DNA of 64,000 nt. Origin: Massariosphaeria phaeospora. Taxonomy: Eukaryota > Ascomycota > Dothideomycetes > Pleosporales. Location of the stretch: contig JAADJZ010000031.1 of assembly GCA_011032825.1 (NCBI GenBank), forward strand, positions 1-64,000, given 5' to 3'. Position 1 is the stretch's first letter. Every line of letters starts with the position of its first letter. The position numbers and the translations under genes are program-made. The notes below the pieces were generated by a model. The model searched no databases, had not been told where the DNA came from, and saw only the letters and a program-made list of their open reading frames with translations. Positions 10,364 through 20,727 of this stretch are shown piece by piece.

Positions 10364-10825
10364 CTATGCATGTACATGGCGCCGGGCGGCACTGATGGGT
10401 AGAACCGACTTGTCTGCCCCGCCGAGTATATTCAGTTTGGCATTGTTCTTGACGAGAAGCTTCATAATCTTGCTCATGGCTTTTTCTGTGACGGCATATA
10501 TTGGGGGAGCAAGGTCCCCGGCACCTAGATTGACATCGGCCCCGGACTCGAGAAGGAGCTCCACAATATCGAACTTGCCCGCCTCGACCGCAGCTTGAAG
10601 CGCGGTTCCTTCAGGGAGTTTCTCATTTGTGGTGTTTGCGTTGACGTCTGCGCCATGTTCGAGTAACAGCTTAACGACGTCTTCGTGTCCTGCTGCCGCA
10701 GCAATTTGCAAGGGCCATCCGTGTTCAGAATTCGGATCCGCGCCATGGTCTTATAGAAGGTTGAGGATTGCGATCGTCCCATCGTAGGCAGCAGCAGTCA
10801 AAACGTTTCCGTAGCTGAAGCTCAT
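10364..10825 (-). pseudogene. ankyrin-repeat fragment with in-frame stop
   Basis: Four or so ankyrin repeats: YGNVLTAAAYDGTIAILNLL, a stop, DHGADPNSEHGWPLQIAAAA, GHEDVVKLLLEHGADVN, GKFDIVELLLESGADVN and a degenerate last repeat. The stop (TAA) stands where ankyrin repeats have a polar residue before HGAD, consistent with CAA to TAA. The fragment begins in mid-repeat right after the dispersed module, so it looks like the severed C-terminal part of the NACHT gene at 11140-13230. Confidence 0.7.
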
Positions 10826-10904
10826 TAGTGAACCGTTTCAATTGGAGTGCTTGGAGACTTCTGTACTCATCTGTTGGAGCCATGATGGACATTTTGCGTG
10901 TGTG

Positions 10905-11100
10905 TGGGTGAAGAGATGATGAGGACTCAAGAAGCGAAGAAGAATTTATCAGAGTCATCCTGACGAACCATGGTTCTGAGAGTCTCCACAAAATGGCCAC
11001 CCATTCAGCTTCCACTGAATACAAATGAGGCTCCCCTTGAGATTTCGCGCAAACTTCTATCCTCATCTCCAGCAGCTTCATTCGGATCCGCCTCTAGTGA
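10905..11100 (-). repeat. dispersed module, copy 2 (inside broken NACHT-ankyrin gene)
   Basis: Minus-strand sequence translating as SLREISRGASFVF, then GGHFVETLRTMVRQDDS, then a GAAGAAG-rich leader and a CACACACA run before an ATG. The same order is seen upstream of the three small genes at 55.5-56.9 kb. It separates the NACHT/first-ankyrin part from the remaining ankyrin repeats. Confidence 0.6.
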
Positions 11101-11139
11101 GAAATGAGGGACTTGTACTAAAAGGAGTCGGAAACTTAC

Positions 11140-13230
11140 AGTGTTGGCCAGTTCATCGCACACATTCAATTCACCTTCGTAACCGTTCTTGATCAAACAG
11201 CTGACTAACTGCTTGTAGCCGAGCGGAGCTGCCACATGCAGGGCTGTCAATTGCGCATTGCATTCAAGCCCCCAGAACGCTCTTGTTAGGTAATCATAAT
11301 GTTTGAGCCAATGGAGCCGAATGCGAGATTTTGACTCCCAGAGATCTTCGGATGCATGGTGGAGCCAGTGCTTCACGGTATAGGGTAAGGCCGTAATTTC
11401 GGGCTCTTCGAAAACAGTGCTAGATCCGTCAGAGTCATCGCCGTCATCCTCTTCGTCCTTGTCAATGTCCACCTCCTTGTCTTCGTCCTCTTCATCTTCG
11501 TCATCATCCTGTCCTGTATCTTTGACATTGTCATTCTCATCTTCGACCACCGCTCCATCCCCTTCACCTTCAGTAACAGGCTTCTCTGGAACATCGAACT
11601 TTTCCAAGAGATGTGTGAATGAGCAAAGTGCGAGCTCTCCATGTTGCCATCTCATCTCATCTTCGGAGAAGCCCAGCAGCTTGTTGGTATTACTTAGTAG
11701 GTACGGCTTCAGTATATCTTTCTTAAAGCGAACCTTAGCCTCGGCGTCACTGCCTCCCAAGATCAGGAACGAGGGACATTTACTAATGAGCTCGCGTAAA
11801 TCATTAGTACTAGAGTCATCTAGGGCAAGACTAGCAAGAACAGCTAGCTCTTGCAGGGTCGGGTCTTCGTAGCCTCGTAGGTCATAACCAGGCAGCGCAA
11901 CATCTCTTTGATATCGTCCGCCCGCGGCTCCGATTTGAATACTTGCTCCCACGCCTCATCGAGCATATCGTCAAGGCTCTGTGGCAGTCTTTTCAGTGTT
12001 TGTCGCACTTTTACAGCACTCTCAGTCTCGGGTAGTTTCCGGAGCTGTAGACAGGTAAGATCAATCCAACCTGTGGTCTGACCACGCTGCCCAATAAGTC
12101 TAGAGACAAAATACGCTACCTCTTTCTTGTACTTCTTTTCGGACTGCAGAGCCGCGACATATCCCGAGCATACTTGCGAAGCTCTAATTGCACCTGATCA
12201 GCGTATTTATCGTCTTCACAATCGATGAAATGGATGCCCTCCACACGGACATTGTCCTCGACATTCATCTTGGCTTTCCGGCCCGTGAACATCCACCACA
12301 CTGAACAACGGACGAATTCTCCGTTATCCAGGGTTTGAAGCTCGTCTTTGATCAACTCCAGCAGTTTCTTCGTTGACGCCGAATCTTCGGGAAGCGCATG
12401 GATGTTGTTGATTATAAATACACTATGCTACCCGCAGACCCATCGGTGAGCATGTCTTGGAGACATTGCTATAGATTGTCAACTGATAACGGGACTGCCT
12501 TCTTATCCTTTCTCTTTGTGAACTGCTTAGCGTACGAAGCGGATAAGTACTGTCTCTGGATAAGTTGCAGGACCAGAGATTTTAGTATCTCCACCGCGGT
12601 AGATTCGGACGTCGTATCGCAGAAGTAGTACACCAGTAGAATTAGTGGTCTTTTCTTGTCTCCGTCAGCCCGAATTACATTCTCCACTTGCTCGAGAGCC
12701 GCAAGTGTTGAGCCTGTTTTGCCTCTACCCTCAGCACCGCAGATGTACAGGCAATCTCCGTGATTTACTTGTGCGTATTCTTTCGTACCGGCGTCTTGTG
12801 ATAACCACTTTAGGAACCCCTCTTCCGTCGGAATCCATGAGAACGAAAAGAACTTCTGCTCAAGTGTCTTAGGCTTCCGTAGAACCAGTTCACCGCCAAG
12901 CACCTCGATAAGGGTTCGGATTGCGTCTAGATCGATGCCGCGTGTGGAGTTCAATCGGTTTCTGGCATTCAAGGGCGCGTCTTGAATAATCTTTCTTAGA
13001 GGATCCAACATAAGTTCATACCGCTCATCATGGAAGCTCTCCAATTTGACAAGATCCCGATAATTGCAGGTCAGGCCAAGATTGGGAATGCCAATGTCGC
13101 CAAAAGTGGTCGGGTCATGCTCGACGACCTTGATGCGTCAATATCTGCCTTGTTGGCGTTAACAAAGACGTGTTCCTTCGAGTTTCTTGACGACAATGTA
13201 GTTTGGTGCGAAATTCAAAATGCGCGTTAT
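11140..13230 (-). pseudogene. broken NACHT (STAND) NTPase with ankyrin repeats
   Basis: Relic of a NOD-like fungal protein. Order on the minus strand: a pre-NACHT segment (FGDIGIPNLGLTCNYRDLVK, MESFHDERYELM), a P-loop CLYICGAEGRGKTGSTLAAL, a Walker-B-like region (SIVFIINNIHALPED), winged-helix-type sequence (VSRLIGQRGQTTGW..SLDDMLDEAWEQVF), a strongly acidic Asp/Glu stretch (about 11440-11560), then the first ankyrin-like sequence LTALHVAAPLGYKQLVSCLI. Damage: a TAG where Trp is expected after SVDNL; a 2-nt insertion before the INN motif; a 1-nt shift near 12155; and an 8-bp tandem duplication GGCTACGA near 11880. These proteins detect non-self in incompatibility or defence; this copy cannot work as read. 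Confidence 0.75.
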
Positions 13231-13502
13231 CAAAAAAACAAAAAATAGCCTTCCACTCGTGAAACGGCGACTGGGAACGACCGTTTCAATGCGCTGTGGA
13301 CCAACAAGGCCGTCTATCCAGAAATACTTCAGACGGCGACCACGCGTCGCTCATGTACTAATAATGCCGTGGGTTCTAGTCTTGGTGGAGCTTTCTTCTG
13401 TGTTACTGTAGCAGATCTTCTCTTCGCTTTCCAGCTCTTTGTTTCGATCGCAATCTTGTAGCAGAAGGCGAGACCACTTCAAAGTCGCGGCATCTGGTCA
13501 AC

Positions 13503-14454
13503 ATGAAGCCAATATTGAGCATCGCCTTTGGGCTCTCATTGCTCACGCCCATTATTGACGCAGCCTGCTACTTCCCCGACGGCCAAACCATCCATGACAC
13601 ACCATGCAACCCTGGCGCAACGCACTCGACATGCTGCGGGCCGGGCTACGCATGCCTTTCCAACAACGTCTGCGCACTCACAGAGCACGTTACCCCGGGC
13701 GAACGGAAATTCTCGTCGTATTATGTGCGCGCAAGCTGCACCGACAGGAATTGGGCGGCCAAAGAATGCCCCTCGTTTTGCAAGAACGCCGCGAATGGCG
13801 ACAACGTCGGTATTGGCGGGATGGGCGTGGCCAAGTGCGATGGCGATGGGAGTGTGGACCGCTACTATTGTCGCAATAGTCAAACGGCCGAGCTGAGCGA
13901 GAATGCGATTTGCACAAACTTGTCGTACTACTTTGAGTTTCCAGGTTTGTGTTTTCAGAGTACGCGCTTTTATAACCCACACTGACTATCGAGCAGGGTT
14001 CCCATCAACAGTGACCATCATTGGCGTGCAGTCGACATCCGCACCATCGCCAGATTCTTCGGTAGCAAACGGCTCTACATCGCCGACACCTTCTTCCACT
14101 CCAGCATCAACGCCTACGCCTACGCCTACCCCGACTTCCAAGAAAGACTCCGTGGCCTTGGGTGCTGGCCTAGGCGTTGGTTTGGGGATTCCCCTCATCA
14201 TGACTGTGGTAGTCATTGCTGTTTTACTTCGTCGACGTTGGGGTTCGAATTCGAATGTATCGGAGCTAAACGCACTCGACTCTCCCACATTGAAGGAGAT
14301 AGGAACGAATGAAACACCATGTACTCCAACGGATAAATGGTCGCCCCAACATTCGGTACATGAGGTTACTAGTGATTACGCGATACACGAGGTTCATTCT
14401 ACCGAGGCTGAGGCGCATGAGCTATCTGTAAAGAGGGAGTCGCAAGGGATTTGA
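13503..14454 (+). CDS. cysteine-rich single-pass membrane protein (Mid2/SKG6-like layout)
   Basis: A 299-residue surface protein. Signal peptide MKPILSIAFGLSLLTPIIDA, then an ectodomain with about 12 cysteines including HSTCCGPGYACLSNNVC, a pattern common in Pezizomycotina surface proteins. A Ser/Thr/Pro linker with TPTPTP repeats follows, then one TM helix (GLGVGLGIPLIMTVVVIAVLL) with a stop-transfer RRR, and a cytoplasmic tail of about 75 residues. A 52-nt intron at 13945-13996 (GTTTGT...CTGAC...GCAG) joins YYFEFPG to FPSTVTIIG. The layout fits a wall-anchored sensor or adhesin. The function is not known; the architecture is seen directly. Confidence 0.82.
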
Positions 14455-14980
14455 TGTTGAAAAGAAAATGGGTTGTTGAATTACACGTACTCTCCAGCTC
14501 TTTTTTCCTACCACTTGTTGTCATCTTCGAAGCCTGCATTGTCGAGATACGCATCCCTCGGCGTCTAGCCTGCCTTTGTTATCAGCTCCTGGTCCCTGGC
14601 ATAGTTGTCGTCCACAGTTGGCTGCATATCTACTTGTCTATACAAAGAAGTAGTAGACATAGCATATGCATGCAAGCAATCCAGCCTGCGCTGCCAGCCT
14701 AATGCACGCTCTTGGCCATATCAGTTCTCTGACCTCTGTTCCAATAGTAGCTTTCGACCATATTTGTAGAGTTCCACGTTGGCGGCGTGGCTTGGTCACC
14801 GGTCGGGGGTGGTAGGTGGTCGGTGAAAGCAAGCCGGCGATATGCAGTGGAAGGTGGAAGGTTACTTCCGCTTACGTACGCAGGTCCGGATACCTTGGCA
14901 CCAAGCGCTTTCCTCAACCCTGCAGGCTCCAGCCGACCTCCTCAACCCACTTCCAAACCCTCCGCGACGAACCTTGTACG
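14455..14980. other. intergenic, nothing recognised
   Basis: 526 bp between two rightward genes. It holds the promoter of the F-box-like gene; no gene or strong repeat seen. Confidence 0.4.
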
Positions 14981-16055
14981 ATGGCTCCGACGCGTAGAAA
15001 GCGCGCGGCAGTTAATACATCATCCAAACAACTCGCACCTAAACGACGCGCCAAAGCCAGCCCGCAAGCCATCGACGCGTCTTCGTACCCCACGCCTAAC
15101 AACCCACAGGCGACTCTCCTCGGACTACCGGCCGAGGTACAAGCCTCCTCCGATCTGTTTATCGTGCCGATTCTAACCTCAGTCGTAGCTCCGCCTCCAA
15201 ATTTACGCCTACCTCAATGCTGCAACCCTCGTTCACGCCCACGGACACGAGTATAACTCCTGGCGTTGGCAAAGGTTTACCTGGACGCCCTGCAAAGCCC
15301 CGCACCCCACCCACCCCCTCCTCTGCGCCAATCCAAAATGGTCTGGTCTCTGCAACGAACAAGACCGCTGCACCTACAAGAAAGACGCGCCGCCTGAGCC
15401 ACGCGGCTTCTACGCCCTCGCCGCGACCAATAAACTTGTGCGTGGCGAGTGTATGGAGTTTTCAATGGCACATGCCGTCGTCTCGGTAAACATGGCGGAG
15501 GTAGAATCATGGATGGATTTTGTCGAGGCGAGGGCGCCGAAGTTGTTCGGAAAGATACGACGTATTACGTTCGCCGGGTCCGACCGCGGCGCAGGCATCT
15601 ATTCTGAGGTGGAGAGGAGGATGCCCCAGATCGAAGCTATGGGGTTTCAATTGCAAACGCATCCCGATAGGTGGATCGATTCATGGAACAGCACTGCGTG
15701 GGAACTCGATCCCAAGCTGAAGCATCTGACCAGGTGGGCACCTGTGAGGTGTGCGGGTCATATCGATAACCCGGGGATAGAGCCGATTTCCAGACATGTG
15801 ACGGTGGTGGCTGAAGGCACGGTATGGCTTGACAGAGTGCCGAACCGACAGGCCGTTTTTCGCGTCATCCGGGAGGGGAAGGCGTTAGGGCACGAGGACG
15901 GGGACGAGGGCAGGCCTCTCAATGGCATCGCGTGGAACACTGACAACTTCAAGACCGAGGTAATCCCGGCTCAATGGGTGGTGAATCCGAAGCGGAATGC
16001 CGGCTGGAGGTGGTGGTGGATAGGAGAAGAGAGTAGGAGGGACTTTAGATATTGA
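14981..16055 (+). CDS. F-box-like (LPAELRLQIY motif) protein
   Basis: A 340-residue protein of a family greatly expanded in filamentous ascomycetes. A basic N-terminus (MAPTRRKRAAV..APKRRAK) is followed by LLGLPAELRLQIYAYLNAATL, an F-box/2EXR-like helix pair, then a conserved region without catalytic motifs ending NPKRNAGWRWWWIGEES. A 52-nt intron at 15137-15188 (GTACAA...TTCTAAC...TAG) is needed to create the LPAELR motif; its removal leaves one open frame. Other members are at 31139 and 40198. F-box versions recruit substrates to SCF ubiquitin ligases, but this is not shown for this family. Confidence 0.78.
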
Positions 16056-16712
16056 AGGCGTTACGTTATAGACCCCAGTGTCGACATCTACAGTTCATTC
16101 TCCGGGATCCGCAGGAACAACTCCCAGGCCACGTTAATAGTTACCTATCCTGTACTCAGGACCTAGTGACCTTTGGCTAGTTTGGGAGGACATTCCGCAA
16201 CAAACACGCCCCTGACATCGAAGTTTGCGATGGCTGCGGTCTGCGACCTGGATGGATCTCTTCAAAAGAGAAGCACCAACTCGCCGCCACTAGAATCAGG
16301 CGTACAGGCTAGAGGGGTGGAGCTGAAGCATAATGCCGGTTGGAGGAGGTGGTAAAGAAAGAAGGACACTCGGGGCTTTCCATATTACAGTCAGAGGTGT
16401 TGTGTTGGACCCGAGGCTCCACGGCGGAGGACGATGTCGTTATTGATTACATGTTCCTGCGCGTCGTCAGCGCAAGGAGGTTTCCATTGCAACGGTAACG
16501 AAAGTGCATTCGCATCTCCTACAGTAGTCACTGTCTTCCGTTTTCTTCAGCGTACCTTAATTAGTCGACTGCAACAGGACCGATTATTTGCATCTCTGCG
16601 CAGCAACCCTGCCACCAAGCCATCTCAAGTTCAAAGGGAAGCAAGCATACCGACTTCCATTATTACGCATGATATACATCCTCCCGTCAACATTACTGCC
16701 GCACGTAGACGG
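16056..16712. other. intergenic with duplicated gene tail
   Basis: 657 bp. The only structure seen is a degenerate copy of the upstream gene's 3' end at about 16308-16420, listed separately. Confidence 0.45.
16308..16420 (+). pseudogene. relic of the C-terminus of the neighbouring F-box-like gene
   Basis: Translates as ELKHNAGWRRW, stop, RKKDTRGFPY. This aligns with the end of the gene at 14981-16055 (NPKRNAGWRWWWIGEESRRDFRY region). The nucleotide match continues past the stop (GTTACGTTATAGACCCC versus GTTGTGTTGGACCC). It is a leftover of a tandem duplication. Confidence 0.55.
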
Positions 16713-18037
16713 CTAATCCCCAAGCCTGCCAGCGTGTGTCATGTCCTCTACGCTAACATGCCAGTCCTCCTGTACGCGTATCCCCATCTTCGCATCTTCC
16801 TCCGTGAGTTTACCTCCGTGCTGCCGCAAATCTCTGTCCGTATCTTGACTGTGTCCCCTTGCCTCCACATCCAGCTTGTTTTGCGCCGAGCCCGTCAACT
16901 CGAACTCCTCGGACGCATGATCATCCAGTCGCGTCATTGTACGCCCCATAGTCGAAAACAGCCTGCTAGTTCCCCCAGCGCCGGCCTTGCGGGGATGCGT
17001 GGCGTGGCCGCTCAAGCCGTGACTGGATGATCGTTTGTTGGAGGCATCCCCTTGGGCGTAGGTGTTGAAGGAGAAAATCTTGCCCAAGCCGAGTATAGGG
17101 AAGAGCGGCCTCAGACTCGGGAGGCAGGCGCAGATGACGCCGACGTTCAGCTCGATTTCCGACCAGAGGACCACGTCGTGGTAGTTGTAGGTGATGTCCT
17201 TGGCGGTGGCGGCGGGGATGCCTAGGAAGATCTTGAGACGGATGCCCGACACGACGACAATGAAGGCGCCGAGCAGAAACACGAACACGAGCACGATGCG
17301 CTGTGCGATAGGGGCATGCAAGCGCCAGACATATGGCAGAGGCAGAAGGATAAGAAGGACATCGGTCAATACGTTCGGAATGGCGGCGGCGACGTAGAGG
17401 GTCTTGATGTCGATACATTTCGCAGTTGGGCCGATTGTGATGTCCCAGCTTGCCCGGACAGGGTCACAGGCGAAGATGAAGACAAATGTCTGCGCACAGT
17501 CATTAGTAACGAAGATATATAACAGCCAATCCAGGCTTGGAACAGCGACTTACAAAGGCAATGAGCCAAATGGCACAGATGCTGGCAACGATGAGAATCG
17601 GCACTCGCGCCGTGACCCGAAAGAGCTTCCAATAAAAGGCTACAATGGAGAACTTGACCATGCTGATGCCCCAGGTGTAGAGCATTTGCCCGGCAAAGCA
17701 ATACTGGAGAAACCGAATAACGTCTGCGACTTCCAGTTCGGCAGCATGAATGCCTGCGAACCTACTCATTCCTTGGGTTGTGTCAGCGCGTTGTCTACTT
17801 TTCGAATTATGGCCATCATGTAAGTGTAAACGTACCGAAAAATGCAAGATAGGAATGCGTAGTAGCGAGCACAAGTGCGGCCACCGCAAGCGCATCGTCT
17901 AGTGACAGGTTCTTCCAGCCGCCCGCTCGCTTTCGACACCACAGCCTCAGGGGGACAAGGATCGTCATCAACAGATATGTTGCGATGATGGAGCTGTTGA
18001 AGTGGGTGCGGACGGCGTCGCGGGCTCCGTCAGCCAT
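16713..18037 (-). CDS. PTH11/rhodopsin-like seven-TM integral membrane protein
   Basis: A 398-residue membrane protein of the fungal rhodopsin/PTH11-type family. Hydrophobic helices include IIATYLLMTILVPLRLWC, DALAVAALVLATTHSYLAFF, LYTWGISMVKFSIVAFYW, VPILIVASICAIWLIAF, LTDVLLILLPLPYVW and IVLVFVFLLGAFIVVVSGI. The family marker CDPVRASWD lies in the second half, and a long polar cytoplasmic tail follows. Introns at 17772-17835 (GTACGT...CCAAG) and 17490-17553 (GTAAGT...GCGCAG) are in phase and give a continuous protein. PTH11 of Magnaporthe senses surfaces during infection; most paralogs have no known ligand. Confidence is high for the family, low for the role. Confidence 0.85.
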
Positions 18038-19357
18038 GATGATGGCGTCCGATGTAGAATACGCTACGAGAGTTCAATTCGGGGATTCTGCACGCGATGC
18101 CTAGGGAAGATGAAGCATTAGGGTTGCAGTTTTCCTGTCCGTCCTGCAGGGCGTAGGTTTATTAAGGTAGACTGGATGATTAGATTCACATACTGTCGCA
18201 GCAGTGTTATCCTACGGTGGGTCTAGATCAGGCTGAGGCTACTCGCACTATTGATCGAACGAATCACCTCATACTGTCGCAGCATTCGGTAAAAGGCTTG
18301 GTTTGGTACTGAACTAACCAGAGACAGAGGCGGGCGCATGCAGACATATTCAGGTTTTGCCTTGTGTTGCGCCTCCATCCAAAGCCGAGGTCGAGCATCG
18401 TTGGCCACGCACGCGGAAGCAGGCCGCACAGGGCGCCCAGAAGTCTCGGCCTTCCGTCAATGACGCGCCTAAGATTGGCATCGCGAACGACTCACCCACT
18501 CAGCTCACGCTGGAGATAAGCGAGGCTCGTCGCGAAGAGCTTGCGAAAACGTTTCAGTCAGATGCGGGGTGGCTGTTCAGGTAGTCATGTAGGAAATGAG
18601 GTCGCTGCGAGGGGTGAACAGGGTCTTGTCGGGGCAGGGTGTGCGGGTGAGGAGAAGCAGATGCGGCCGGTGGAGGAGGTTTGGCGGAGGAGGTTTGACG
18701 GCGATGGTGAGGGCCCTGCTCCGGCGGAGCAGGAGATCCCCGAAAGTTTGCGTATCCGGAGTGTGCGATTCTCTGGGTGACATCTCTCCACGTCTTTATC
18801 TAGGGCGGGGTGACCGCGACGGTGATGAGATCCCTGAGAGCTTGCGTACTCTGACTTGTGTTGAGAAACCATTTCTCCGAGTGACATCTCTTCAACCCTT
18901 CATTTGGCGTGCACGCGTGGTCGAGACCCGAGTGTACGGAGACGGTACTCCGTAGGCCCTAACGCCGGGGTTCGCGGACTCGGACAATTGTGTGAGTGAC
19001 ATCTCGACGCTCGTGTTATGTGCATAACGATGGAAGCGACCTGAGCGTTTTACGCCAAAACATCATCTTTCCCTCCTTATTTAGCGCATTGAATTCACCT
19101 AACCTGTACACGTTACCCTTGTACCATGCGCGGGGTAGTCGGCTTGGCGGCTGTAGGCGATCTCAGGAAAGCTTTTAGGCGAATAAAATAGGGGTGTCCC
19201 GCCCATGCGGAACGCTGTCAGCTGGGTCTAGTTCTGATATCCGGCTGCGAGCACAGTAGTAGTGGTTGGGGACGTGTACTTGTCTGCGAGTCAGCTCTAA
19301 TACTTTCGCTTTGACCGAAGGAGCGTCAAACCGTTGACGGGATGTCTCTCCTAATTC
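18038..19357. other. 1.3-kb intergenic region with tandem repeats
   Basis: No supportable gene. It holds a 15-bp direct repeat CATACTGTCGCAGCA (18189-18203, 18270-18284), a segment at about 18522-18556 resembling the module core seen near 57.08 kb (GAGGCTC....GAGCTTGCGAAAAC), and a degenerate tandem repeat at 18698-19010. Confidence 0.5.
18698..19010 (+). repeat. degenerate tandem repeat, about 2.7 copies of ~110 bp
   Basis: Each unit has GAGATCCC(T/C)GA(A/G)AG(T/C)TTGCGTA followed about 45 bp later by GTGACATCTC. Clear copies start near 18732 and 18828; the third (near 18930) keeps mainly the GTGACATCTC end. Units are not in a common reading frame, so a protein repeat is unlikely. Confidence 0.55.
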
Positions 19358-20424
19358 TCACAAGGTGTTTCTTCCGAGCCCGATCATCGCGGTCTCGTCT
19401 ATCTGCGCTCCGAGGACACCCGCTTTCTGCAAGATGCCCACCGTCTTTTGAGCCACAGACTTGTCCACGCCCCTCACATCACGAGCGAATTGCACCGTCG
19501 GGAGCCATTCAACAGCGTCCTCCCTAGAGTAATCCAGCTTCGAGCTGATATACTCCACCGCCTCGTCTTTGTGTTCCTCGAAATGGGAGACGCCCTTATT
19601 GATCTTGACCAATACCTCTTCCAATTCCTCCTTAAGCGCAGGGCTCGTCCCATTCGCGCTCCAGTTTGCGGGATATAGCAGGTTGTTGACCGCCACGATC
19701 TTCCACGATGACCACGGCGTGAGTATCTGTCCGATGCGCTTGATCTGTCCGTTGTCCCAGTACTTCTTCGACGTAAAGTGCTCCCACATGAAGAAGTCGG
19801 CAGTGCCGTTGTTGACCCCGTCTCGTAGGTTGGCGAATGTGTTCAGCGGCTCAATGGGAAACGGCCGTGTTGACGAAGCCGGCTTCAGCCAACCTTGCTC
19901 ATCCGCCAGAACGTAGCTCATCACGTAGCTTCCACTCCCTATTCTCGAGACTCCCGCCGTCTTTCCTCGCAGGTCCTGAACGCCGGTGATTTCGTCGCGC
20001 CGCGCACCAGTTGAGATGGCCCAGCATAGCGGCGTCTCGACGTAAGTCCCCACGAGTTTGAATCCTGCGTCTTTCTTCGCTGTTTGAGCCTTTCCCAATG
20101 CAGCTATCCAGCCTTCCGTCAACCCAATGCCGATATCGATCTCGCCTGATTGGAGGGCTGTCACCATGTGGCCGGTGCCCGATGGGAAAGGGAGGAGCCT
20201 CGACGTGAGGCCGTAATGTTTCTTTGCGAATTCGAGAGGGGTGGAAAAGTGTTCTTCAATATGTTAGAAATGTGTCCAACTGGTGGGGAACAGGGACTAC
20301 GACCTGGTACAAAGCCTATCCGGAGCTCAGAAGCTGCCGCTCCGCCGCCAGAGAACTGTCGAACGCCTCGAGACATTGCCGTTACACGCGACACGCGCAG
20401 TGTTGGTAACATAGCACGCAGCAT
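19358..20424 (-). CDS. Ca3427-like periplasmic-binding-fold protein
   Basis: A 338-residue protein with the type-2 periplasmic binding fold related to ABC nitrate/sulfonate/taurine binding proteins; fungi have this Ca3427-like group without the bacterial transporter. Seen: LRIGFVPEHFSTPLEFAKKH at the domain start, LQSGEIDIGIGLTEGW, LRGKTAGVSRIGSGSYVMSY, the FMWEHFTSKKYWD hinge region and WSSWKIVAVNN. The N-terminus (MLRAMLPTLRVSRVTAMSRG, then RQFS) looks like a mitochondrial presequence. A 50-nt intron at 20254-20303 (GTCGTA...TCTAAC...GAAG) joins FVP to EHFSTP. It is divergent from an FMO gene. The ligand is unknown. Confidence 0.8.
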
Positions 20425-20727
20425 AACTACAGATACGAATTGGCGCTTCCAATTGCGAGCCCGATATCGAATAGGTGAGATGTGCTAAAGTCGGGCAAGA
20501 ATTGAGTTCTGGGTCCATGATATCAACCCGAGCTTGGGCCATATGCAGAATGCGGAAAGCGTTCCGTTCCGCTCCGGGAATAATAGATCGCTGTTATCAG
20601 ATCTTCCGAGTATGACACCATCACCTCTTTCTGAAGGATTCTGCTTAGCGAATTACTTATCCGTCGCAATGGTACCCCTCGACCGAGATTACAGCGAGCT
20701 TTCGCTATTGACACGTCTTGCACAATT
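20425..20727. promoter_or_regulatory. divergent promoter, binding protein / FMO
   Basis: 303 bp between divergent starts, so the two genes may be co-regulated. No clear operator recognised. Confidence 0.4.
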
